Of a stretch of DNA of 10,118 nucleotides, positions 1-6,823 are shown piece by piece. Numbering within the stretch: the stretch's first letter is position 1; the number at the start of each line of letters is the position of its first letter. This stretch comes from an uncultured Muribaculaceae bacterium (GTDB taxonomy: Bacteria; Bacteroidota; Bacteroidia; Bacteroidales; Muribaculaceae): positions 1 through 10,118 of the forward strand of contig CAJUKX010000053.1 in assembly GCA_910586975.1 (NCBI GenBank), read 5' to 3'. The notes under the pieces are model-generated. The model was not told where the DNA came from. It did no database searches and was given only the letters and a program-made list of their open reading frames with translations. The position numbers and the translations under genes are program-made.

Positions 1-22
1 CTTAAAACGCATCGAATTATGA
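1..22 (+). CDS. C-terminal tail of a probable upstream gene (partial)
   Basis: The second reading frame runs open from the window edge and ends in TGA at 20-22, giving a tail of LKRIEL. This stop overlaps the ATG at 19 in an ATGA arrangement, the same junction seen three more times in this window, which suggests a real gene translationally coupled to the 73-residue protein. Only six codons are visible, so neither identity nor reality can be established. The alternative is that this frame is open by chance and the first-frame gene itself begins left of the window. Confidence 0.35.
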
Positions 23-240
23 CACAAGACATACAGTTTCAAATAGAATGCCTTGCGGCTGAACTTGCCGAGATGCTTATGGCAGAATATGGCTGGGATA
101 TACACCGCGCCCTCGACGAACTATATTCATCAACCACCTTCGCCAAGCTAAACGACCCCGAATGTGGTCTCTACTATCAGGGAGCCGTCTATATCTTCCA
201 GTTTCTCAAATCCGAAATCGAAACCGGCAAGGTAGCGTAA
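19..240 (+). CDS. Small acidic protein of unknown function (73 aa)
   Basis: A 73-residue, soluble-looking, mostly helical protein with no signal peptide or membrane segment. It has an amphipathic N-terminal helix (about residues 5-24), a central segment with ALDELY, and a C-terminal part with the pattern GLYYQGAVYIFQFLKSEI. It resembles short Bacteroidales proteins found next to DUF3990/DUF3791-type genes in putative toxin-antitoxin pairs, but I cannot assign a family firmly. The start at 19 is chosen because it forms an ATGA overlap with the stop of a possible upstream frame. The reading frame has no stop between 19 and the window edge, so a longer N-terminus cannot be excluded. A 50-base gap separates it from the DnaB-like gene. 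It probably belongs to a preceding unit rather than to the defence genes downstream. Confidence 0.6.
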   Translation: MTQDIQFQIECLAAELAEMLMAEYGWDIHRALDELYSSTTFAKLNDPECGLYYQGAVYIFQFLKSEIETGKVA

Positions 241-290
241 ATAAACAATCAACCCCAATTATGTAAACCACTCTATCTATACTTATTAAT

Positions 291-1238
291 ATGATAAAAA
301 TCAATGACATATTAGAAAAAACATTGCAAAATATGCAAAATGCCGCAAACAGTCCTTATGGGTTTGGCGGTATTCCTACAGGGTTATGTGATTTAGATAA
401 AGCATTATATGGATTTGAGAATTCTGATTTGATTGTTGTTGGAGCACGACCTGCAATGGGCAAAACAGGTTTTTTGATTACTTTGGCTCTAAATATGGCT
501 AAACTTGATATTCCTGTTATGTTCTATTCGTTAGAGATGAGCAATACCCAAATTGCTAATCGTATAATTACTAACGAAACAGGAATAGATGGTCACAGAA
601 TTAGAACGGGTAGAATGAATGATAAGGAATGGGATGTATTAAATAGAACCATAGAAAATATAGCCACATATCCCATATTCCTTACAGATAAGAATAATTG
701 GGAAATAGAAGTTTTTTGTGATAAAGTAAAAAACGACATAGAGAATACTAATGCCAAGATTATATTTATCGATTATCTTCAGCTTTTCTCAACTCGTGAG
801 AAGTATCAAAACCGCTATGAAGAAATTGCGCTTTGTACACGCGAGTTAAAGAAATTGGCTAAAGAACTTGATATACCGATAATTGTCGCATCTCAACTTA
901 ATCGTAATGTTGAAAATCGACCTTCTGGAGTTTATGTAGATAAGAAGCCTCAAATGTTTGATCTTCGTGATAGTGGTACTATTTGTGATGATGCAAATGT
1001 TGTTCTACTTCTTCATCGTCCAGAATATTATCTTCGTAGTTATGAAGATGCTGAAGGAAATGACATAAACGGTCTTGCCGAAGTAATCATCGCCAAAAAT
1101 CATATGGGGTACGAAGATACGATAAAGCTCCGTTTTAAGCCTGAGTTTGCAAGGTTCGAGGATTGGAAGAATGTAGATAATTCCGAACGGCTGTTGGATC
1201 TGTACAAAAATTCTAATACAATAGAATCTCCATTCTGA
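291..1238 (+). CDS. DnaB-type helicase C-terminal domain ATPase (stand-alone, 315 aa)
   Basis: RecA-fold ATPase of the DnaB_C family. Visible motifs: Walker A GARPAMGKT (51-59), SLEMS (80-84, carrying the catalytic Glu), Walker B IIFIDYLQL (157-165), SQLNR (201-205) and DLRDSG (224-229). All are close to replicative DnaB. Two things differ. The protein is 315 residues, whereas replicative DnaB is about 450-500, so the N-terminal domain used for ring assembly and primase contact is absent; an in-frame TAA at 264-266 shows it is not simply a missed start. Also, the segment that in DnaB reads K-x-R-N-G (beta-hairpin Lys and Arg finger) here reads AKNHMG (268-273), with His in place of Arg. The gene is AT-rich (19 of 60 G/C in 661-720), unlike the methyltransferase that starts 16 bases downstream behind an A-rich leader. 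It may be the first gene of the defence operon or separate cargo. It is unlikely to be the cell's main replicative helicase. The ATPase fold is certain; the role is not. Confidence 0.88.
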   Translation: MIKINDILEKTLQNMQNAANSPYGFGGIPTGLCDLDKALYGFENSDLIVVGARPAMGKTGFLITLALNMAKLDIPVMFYSLEMSNTQIANRIITNETGIDGHRIRTGRMNDKEWDVLNRTIENIATYPIFLTDKNNWEIEVFCDKVKNDIENTNAKIIFIDYLQLFSTREKYQNRYEEIALCTRELKKLAKELDIPIIVASQLNRNVENRPSGVYVDKKPQMFDLRDSGTICDDANVVLLLHRPEYYLRSYEDAEGNDINGLAEVIIAKNHMGYEDTIKLRFKPEFARFEDWKNVDNSERLLDLYKNSNTIESPF

Positions 1239-1254
1239 TATGTAAAAAAGGACT

Positions 1255-4011
1255 ATGGCCAAAAAAAGCAAATCATTCTCACAGGTTCAAGTTACTGATG
1301 TATTGGAGCAACTCGGGCAACGTGGTACTTCGGCGCCGGAGTTTATCTATGACCTCCTGCGCATCTTCGCCGGATATGGCGACGGTCAGATACGCCGTAC
1401 CAAGGTCGGTCCCGGCAACCTTGCTAAAGACGGCGAGACAGTCCTTATCAAGAATCTTGTCGCTTATCGCGAAGCCGTTGTCAATACTCTCGACGGCGAT
1501 TGCTCTAAGATGTACGATGTTATCAACGCCATGCGCGATGATGCGAAGATTGCCAAGCACTCTCCACGTCTATACATCGTGAGCAACGGCGTTTTTGTTG
1601 TGGCATACGACCCCAAAGAAAACGACTGGTACGAGAACCGCATCGACCTTCTGTGGAAAGACTTTGAATTTTTCACACCGCTTGCCGGTATTGAAAAAAT
1701 TCAGTTCACAGCGGAAGCCGAGGCCGACGTTAAGTCAGCCGAGTTGATGGCGAAGCTCTTTGATGATATTCGCCGCTACAATGATATCCGCGACCCTCAG
1801 ATCGTTCATTCGCTCAACGTGTTTATGTCGCGTCTGCTTTTCTGTTTCTTTGCTGAGGATACCGGCCTTTTCCCCGAAGACAATCTCTTTACCAACACGC
1901 TCCGTACTCACACCAAAGAGGACGGCTCTGACCTCGCCAAGTTTATCGACCATGCTTTCCTTGCTATGTCGACAAACGATTCCGCAGTGCTTTCCACTTT
2001 GCCGAAGCTCTACGAAGTATTCCCATACGTCAACGGCGGTCTGTTCCGCGACCGTTATCCCATCCCCGTGCTTTCTCGCCGTGCCCGTACTCTGATTCTC
2101 AACTGCGGTGAATACAACTGGCGCGAAATCAACCCCGACATATTCGGCTCGATGATTCAGGCGGTTGTTACCCCGGAACACCGCGCAGGTCTCGGTATGC
2201 ACTACACATCGGTGCCGAATATCGAGAAAGTGATACGCCCGCTTTTCCTCGATGCACTCGAAGAAGAATTTGAAACTGCTTGCGCCGAGGCCCGCGAAAA
2301 GATGGCAAAGAAAGCAAACCACGACCGCGCATCTCAGCGGTTGCGCAATCTGCTAAACCGCCTGTCAAACATCAAATTCTTTGATCCTGCCTGCGGTAGC
2401 GGCAACTTCCTTATCATAACTTATAAGCGACTTCGCGAGCTTGAAATCCGCATCTGGAAAGCGATGCGCGAAATTACCGGCATGGCACTATTGCCATTTC
2501 CCAACATCACGCTCACTCAGTTTTATGGCATCGAACTTGACGAGTATGCCGCTGAAACCGCCACACTCTCAATGTGGCTCGCCGAGCATCAGATGAACGT
2601 CAAGTTTCAGGAAGAACTCTTTGTCCTTCCCGAAACCTTGCCGTTAAAGCCATCCGGCCACATCGTATGCGGCAACGCCTGTCGCCTCGACTGGAACACC
2701 GTATGCCCCCACGCTCCCGAAGATGAAGTCTACATCATGGGCAATCCACCGTATCTTGGAAGTAAACTTCAAGATGCGATACAGAAAGATGATATGAAAG
2801 TAGCTCTTTCTGATGTGAAAGATAAAAAAGGCGTAGATTATATAGCTGCTTGGTTTTGGAAGGGCGCAAAATACATTAAAGAGTCAAAAGCAAAGTATGC
2901 TTTTGTTACAACGAATTCAATCAGTCAAGGCGAGCAAGTTGCAATGCTATGGAAGCCTATCTTTGACCTTGGACTTGAAATATTCTATGCAAGAACCTCT
3001 TTTAAGTGGAGTAACAATGCTAAATACAATGCGGCAGTAACTGTTGCTATCATTGGCGTTGGAAATAAAAACAATACTCAGAAACTCTTGTTTAATGAGC
3101 AAGAGAATAAAGCATATAAAGTTAAAAACATCAACCCTTATTTGTCTGCCTCTGACAATGTAATTGTCGCTAAAACATATAATATACCCCAAGGGCTACC
3201 TAAAGCTGAATTTGGTTGCATGCCTTATGATAATGGACATTTGTTGTTGAGTGAACCCGAAAAAGATTCTATGCTTGAAAATTATCCCGAAGTGAATATT
3301 TTTATCAAGCAAATTATAGGTTCACAGGAATTTCTGAACGACATTCATAGATATTGCCTTTGGATTGACGATGATAAACGAGATGAAGCAGAGTCCATTC
3401 AACCCATCAAAGAGAGAATTGAAGCGACTGAATACTTTCGACTCAACGAAAGTAAAGATGGTGCGTCATTAGCCGAACGTCCTCATCAGTTTCGTGAACA
3501 CTATGTTATAACAGATAACAGTAAGGATAAAGTTATTATTCCACGTGTTTCTTCTGAACGCAGACTATACATCCCTATTGGCTATCTTGACAAAAATGTG
3601 GTTATATCAGACTCTGCCTTCGCTATCTACGATGCCGAGAAGTGGCTGTTTGCATTGTTGACTTCAAGGATGCACAATCTTTGGGTTCGTACAGTTGGTG
3701 GTAGACTAAAAACCGATTATAGATATTCAGCAACCCTCTGTTATAATACATTCCCATTTCCAAAACTGACAACAGCTGAAAAAGAGGTACTGGAGCATCT
3801 TGCGCAGAACATCCTCAATATCCGCGACGAGAACTTCGACATGACACTTGGAGAAATGTATAACCCGGAATCAATGCCTGAGGAACTGCGCGATGCTCAC
3901 CATCAGCTCGACCTTGCCGTGGAGCGCATATACCGCCCCGAGCCGTTCACTTCTGACGAAGAACGCCTCGAACATCTTTTCAAACTTTACGCAAAAATGA
4001 CTAAGAAATGA
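1255..4011 (+). CDS. MmeI-like class I SAM-dependent adenine DNA methyltransferase (918 aa)
   Basis: Probable N6-adenine DNA methyltransferase of the MmeI/type IIG-like family, transferring methyl from SAM to adenine in a specific site. The order is as in that family: an N-terminal domain (about 1-120), a helical spacer with RLLFCFFAEDTGLF (193-206), the lead-in GMHYTS (314-319), SAM motif I FFDPACGSGNF (375-385), GIELD (425-429), catalytic motif IV NPPY (497-500), a target-recognition region (about 600-800), then NTFPFP (831-836) and a C-terminal helical tail. The D...ExK nuclease site of true MmeI is not visible at the N-terminus, where RRTKVGPGNLAKDGE occurs instead, so this looks like modification only. 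Codons 501-838 are strongly AT-rich while the rest is GC-rich, suggesting a swapped specificity segment. The stop overlaps the next gene as ATGA at 4008-4011. ATG 1255 follows AAAAAAGGA. The helicase and GIY-YIG genes downstream would provide restriction in trans (inference). Confidence 0.92.
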   Translation: MAKKSKSFSQVQVTDVLEQLGQRGTSAPEFIYDLLRIFAGYGDGQIRRTKVGPGNLAKDGETVLIKNLVAYREAVVNTLDGDCSKMYDVINAMRDDAKIAKHSPRLYIVSNGVFVVAYDPKENDWYENRIDLLWKDFEFFTPLAGIEKIQFTAEAEADVKSAELMAKLFDDIRRYNDIRDPQIVHSLNVFMSRLLFCFFAEDTGLFPEDNLFTNTLRTHTKEDGSDLAKFIDHAFLAMSTNDSAVLSTLPKLYEVFPYVNGGLFRDRYPIPVLSRRARTLILNCGEYNWREINPDIFGSMIQAVVTPEHRAGLGMHYTSVPNIEKVIRPLFLDALEEEFETACAEAREKMAKKANHDRASQRLRNLLNRLSNIKFFDPACGSGNFLIITYKRLRELEIRIWKAMREITGMALLPFPNITLTQFYGIELDEYAAETATLSMWLAEHQMNVKFQEELFVLPETLPLKPSGHIVCGNACRLDWNTVCPHAPEDEVYIMGNPPYLGSKLQDAIQKDDMKVALSDVKDKKGVDYIAAWFWKGAKYIKESKAKYAFVTTNSISQGEQVAMLWKPIFDLGLEIFYARTSFKWSNNAKYNAAVTVAIIGVGNKNNTQKLLFNEQENKAYKVKNINPYLSASDNVIVAKTYNIPQGLPKAEFGCMPYDNGHLLLSEPEKDSMLENYPEVNIFIKQIIGSQEFLNDIHRYCLWIDDDKRDEAESIQPIKERIEATEYFRLNESKDGASLAERPHQFREHYVITDNSKDKVIIPRVSSERRLYIPIGYLDKNVVISDSAFAIYDAEKWLFALLTSRMHNLWVRTVGGRLKTDYRYSATLCYNTFPFPKLTTAEKEVLEHLAQNILNIRDENFDMTLGEMYNPESMPEELRDAHHQLDLAVERIYRPEPFTSDEERLEHLFKLYAKMTKK
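2756..3775 (+). other. AT-rich specificity segment inside the methyltransferase gene
   Basis: Base composition changes abruptly just after the NPPY codons (2743-2754) and returns just after the FPFP codons (3751-3762). Hand counts of 60-base lines give 37 G/C at 2641-2700, 21 at 2821-2880, 16 at 3061-3120 and 30 at 3781-3840. The segment encodes the end of the methyltransferase fold plus the target-recognition region. Both edges fall on conserved motifs, as expected if recombination exchanged the specificity module between related methyltransferase genes. The reading frame is intact throughout. Edges are approximate. Confidence 0.7.
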
Positions 4012-4850
4012 CCTTTATACCATTTTCACAAAGAAACGGATACGTTGAAGTTTCGACAGTTATTATTCGAGAAACTTTAACAACACCGATAATGAATTCT
4101 ATTCAGAATCTTTTCACAGAATTGTGGAATAAATATACCCTCCCATTATCAATATTTGAAAAATTGACTGCAGAATTCGGTCGATATTATCTTAACAGTC
4201 GTATAGAGGGAAATCAGCATAAAATGATAAATCCAATCCATTACATGGACTACGACGATTTGGAGTGGTATGAAAAACTTGACGTAATTGAATGGTGTTT
4301 AGATTATCTCTATAAACATTTGAATTCTGACGAAATACACAAATTGGATTGCGGTATAATCGACTTAAACAAGGAATTTGAACGCCATAGATATGGATAT
4401 AGACTGGTAAAGGGTACATTTATCGAAACGACGTCAAACCAAGAAATAGGGAGTATTGAACATGCTATTTCCATAGCCAATGGTAATGTACAGATACATC
4501 TTAGACAGGCATTGCAATCAATCTCACCTTCAAATCAAACCCCAGATTTTCGCAATTCTATTAAAGAGTCTATATCTGCCGTGGGTAGTTTTTTGCGGGA
4601 AAATTTCGGTGGACAAACCTTAGGAGATGCGTTGAACAACATGCAAAAAAAGAGGCCTAATCTATTGCATAGATTTATCGTTCAAGCTATTGAGAAACTT
4701 TATACGTACACTAATCAATCGAATACAGGCATTAGACATGAATTGCTGTCGCATGATTATTTACCAGATCATTCTGATGCAATTTTTATGCTCGTACAAT
4801 CCGCCTCAATTATTAATTACGTGACAAACAAAATGTCAGTTCAATCATGA
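4008..4850 (+). CDS. AbiJ_NTD4-type abortive-infection protein with HEPN-like C-terminus (280 aa)
   Basis: The N-terminus FSQRNGY (6-12) followed by a helical domain (to about 100) fits the AbiJ N-terminal domain 4 family. The C-terminal half carries the family pattern: PDFRNSIKESISAVGSF (179-195), TLGDALN (204-210), LYTYTNQ (231-237) and GIRHELLSH (241-249). Such C-terminal domains are assigned to the HEPN superfamily, whose RNases use an Arg...His pair. R243 and H249 (R-x5-H) or H244 are candidates here. The expected role is RNA cleavage or growth arrest on phage infection; this is inferred from the family. The start at 4008 is supported by the family motif near the N-terminus and by the ATGA overlap; another ATGA joins it to the helicase (4847-4850). 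The gene is AT-rich (20 of 60 G/C in 4321-4380) between GC-rich neighbours, so it looks acquired into the operon. No membrane segment is seen. Confidence 0.8.
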   Translation: MTFIPFSQRNGYVEVSTVIIRETLTTPIMNSIQNLFTELWNKYTLPLSIFEKLTAEFGRYYLNSRIEGNQHKMINPIHYMDYDDLEWYEKLDVIEWCLDYLYKHLNSDEIHKLDCGIIDLNKEFERHRYGYRLVKGTFIETTSNQEIGSIEHAISIANGNVQIHLRQALQSISPSNQTPDFRNSIKESISAVGSFLRENFGGQTLGDALNNMQKKRPNLLHRFIVQAIEKLYTYTNQSNTGIRHELLSHDYLPDHSDAIFMLVQSASIINYVTNKMSVQS

Positions 4851-6823
4851 CAAACCTTGTTGAAGTAGAATATGCCCAAACGGGCAAATCAAGTAACACC
4901 GATGCGCTCGGTATGCGCGAAATGCAAGCGATGGTGTACGCTCAGCGTCATCGTCAGCACTTGCTCGTCAAGGCACCACCTGCATCGGGCAAGAGCCGCG
5001 CCATGATGTTTGTGGCTCTTGATAAACTCGCCAATCAAGACGTGAAGAAAGTAATCGTGGCAGTTCCTCAGCAAAATATCGGTCGAAGTTTCAAGGACAC
5101 CCCCTTGAAGAAGTTCGGATTTTTTGCAGACTGGAACGTTGCCCCTTATTGGAATCTTTGTCTTAATGCCGGAAGCGAGAACTCCAAGAAGTCGATTGTC
5201 CAAGAGTTTCTTGACCATCCCACCGCTACAAAACTCGTCTGCACCCATGCCACGCTCCTTAACTCGCTCAACGGCATTGATGCGCGAAAACTCGACAATG
5301 TTTTCTTCGGCATCGACGAATTTCACCACGGCTCGGCTGACGAGGACAACCGTCTCGGCACTCTCATTCGCCGACTTCTCAACGAAACATCGGCTCACAT
5401 ACTCGCCATGACCGGCTCATACTTCCGTGGCGACGCCATTCCGGTTATGCGCCCTGAGGATGAGGCAATGTTTCAGCCGACAATCAACTACAACTACTAT
5501 CAGCAGCTGAACGGCTATAAATGGCTCAAAAGCCTTGGCATCGGCTACAGCTTCTTCCAAGGCAACTACCTTACAGCCATTCCCGATGTACTCGACACCC
5601 ACAAGAAAACGCTTATCCATATTCCGCACCCCAACAGCAAGACAGGGGCGTTCATGAACAAGCACGACCAGGTGGCAGAGATTATCAAATATATCGGAGA
5701 GATTGTCGACCGGGATTATAACAATTATCTCTACAAAGTCAAGACTGCCGATGGTCGTATTCTTACCGTCGGCGACCTCGTCGAGGATAGCAAAGAGCAG
5801 CGCGATGCGTTACAGTCATATCTACAACGCATGAACAGCCGTGACTCGCTCGACATCCTCATAGCCCTCGGCACAGCCAAGGAGGGCTTTGACTGGGAGT
5901 GGTGTGAACACTGTGTCACCATCGGCATACGCGCTTCGCTGACCGAAGTCGTTCAGATTATCGGCCGATGCACGCGTGACTGCGAGGGTAAGACCCATGC
6001 GCAGTTTACAAACCTTATTCCATGCCCTGATGCAGCGCAAGACGATGTTTCTATGGCGGTCAACGACTTCCTGAAAGCCATATCCGCTTCATTGCTTATG
6101 GAGCAGGTTATGGCCCCAAAATGGAACTTCAAGACCAAGGTCGATGATGAAGACAATCCCGAAAAGCCGAAAAAGCCGGGCGAAGATGACCATGTTATCG
6201 AGGTCAAAGACCAGCCGAAGCTCAACGAGAAAACCAAAGCTATCGTCGAAAACGATCTTGACACTCTCGTTGCAACTACGCTCTCTGATAAAAATATCCG
6301 AGAGGCTATCATCGGCGAGGGTATGGCCGAAATGATTACCGAGGTTTACATTCCCAAGATTATCCGCGACACATATCCCGACCTTAACGAGGAAGAAGTC
6401 GATGCGGTTGCAAAGCACACAATCCTGACCATCGCCACACAGGGCGAACAGGTTGTAGTCCCCGATGATTCCGGCAATAAATTCATCAAGATTGCCAACA
6501 AGTTCGTCAATCTCAATGACCTTGACATCAATCTTATTGCCGAAATAAATCCTTTCCAACGCGCCTACGAGGTAGTCAGCAAATCGCTTACCCCCGAAGT
6601 GCTCCGCACCATCCAATATGTTATCGAAGATAAGCGCTCAGAGAAGCTGACCGATGAAGAAGCAATTTTGCTATTCACAAAATATCTTCCAAAGTGGCGC
6701 GAGGAAAATCCGGGCAAAGTAAAGCCGGAGATAACCGACGGCGACCCGCTGGCGCGCCGCATAGCCATGGCTATCGAACATCTCCGTCAACTCAAACGCA
6801 ATAAACTCGCACAGCAGCAATGA
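4847..6823 (+). CDS. SF2 DEAD/DEAH-type helicase, restriction-enzyme Res-like (658 aa)
   Basis: Superfamily 2 ATPase expected to translocate on nucleic acid. Motifs: Q-like lead-in with REMQ (24-27), Walker A APPASGKS (43-50), motif II DEFH (157-160), motif III MTGS (188-191), motif V-like ALGTAKEGFDW (340-350) and motif VI QIIGRCTR (370-377). Two RecA lobes fill about residues 15-420. A charged, Pro/Lys-rich linker follows (about 425-450, containing PEKPKKPGEDD), then about 200 residues of mostly helical sequence that I do not recognise. Near its end the pattern KYLPKWREENPG...DPLARRIA...LRQLKR resembles a module in the N-terminus of the next protein. The gene is GC-rich (33 of 60 in 5341-5400), like the methyltransferase body. 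It is linked by ATGA overlaps to the AbiJ-like gene before it and the GIY-YIG gene after it. The proposed role is the motor of the restriction arm. The family resembles type I/III restriction helicases, but no nuclease site is visible in the protein. Confidence 0.9.
   Translation: MTNLVEVEYAQTGKSSNTDALGMREMQAMVYAQRHRQHLLVKAPPASGKSRAMMFVALDKLANQDVKKVIVAVPQQNIGRSFKDTPLKKFGFFADWNVAPYWNLCLNAGSENSKKSIVQEFLDHPTATKLVCTHATLLNSLNGIDARKLDNVFFGIDEFHHGSADEDNRLGTLIRRLLNETSAHILAMTGSYFRGDAIPVMRPEDEAMFQPTINYNYYQQLNGYKWLKSLGIGYSFFQGNYLTAIPDVLDTHKKTLIHIPHPNSKTGAFMNKHDQVAEIIKYIGEIVDRDYNNYLYKVKTADGRILTVGDLVEDSKEQRDALQSYLQRMNSRDSLDILIALGTAKEGFDWEWCEHCVTIGIRASLTEVVQIIGRCTRDCEGKTHAQFTNLIPCPDAAQDDVSMAVNDFLKAISASLLMEQVMAPKWNFKTKVDDEDNPEKPKKPGEDDHVIEVKDQPKLNEKTKAIVENDLDTLVATTLSDKNIREAIIGEGMAEMITEVYIPKIIRDTYPDLNEEEVDAVAKHTILTIATQGEQVVVPDDSGNKFIKIANKFVNLNDLDINLIAEINPFQRAYEVVSKSLTPEVLRTIQYVIEDKRSEKLTDEEAILLFTKYLPKWREENPGKVKPEITDGDPLARRIAMAIEHLRQLKRNKLAQQQ

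Noticed and set aside
261..266. ATG followed directly by TAA upstream of the DnaB-like gene
   Set aside because: A one-codon frame has no support as a leader; it is useful only as the in-frame stop that fixes the start at 291.
291..1238. Calling the first ATPase a complete replicative DnaB
   Set aside because: The N-terminal domain is missing, an in-frame stop lies just upstream, and the Arg-finger segment is altered.
1735..2322. Long antisense open frame (195 codons) across the methyltransferase gene
   Set aside because: It lies wholly opposite a well-supported gene in its GC-rich part, where antisense frames stay open by codon bias, and its translation shows no family pattern.
4889..5398. 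Antisense open frames across the helicase (also 6089-6616)
   Set aside because: They are shadows of the helicase coding sequence, with no start context or domain.
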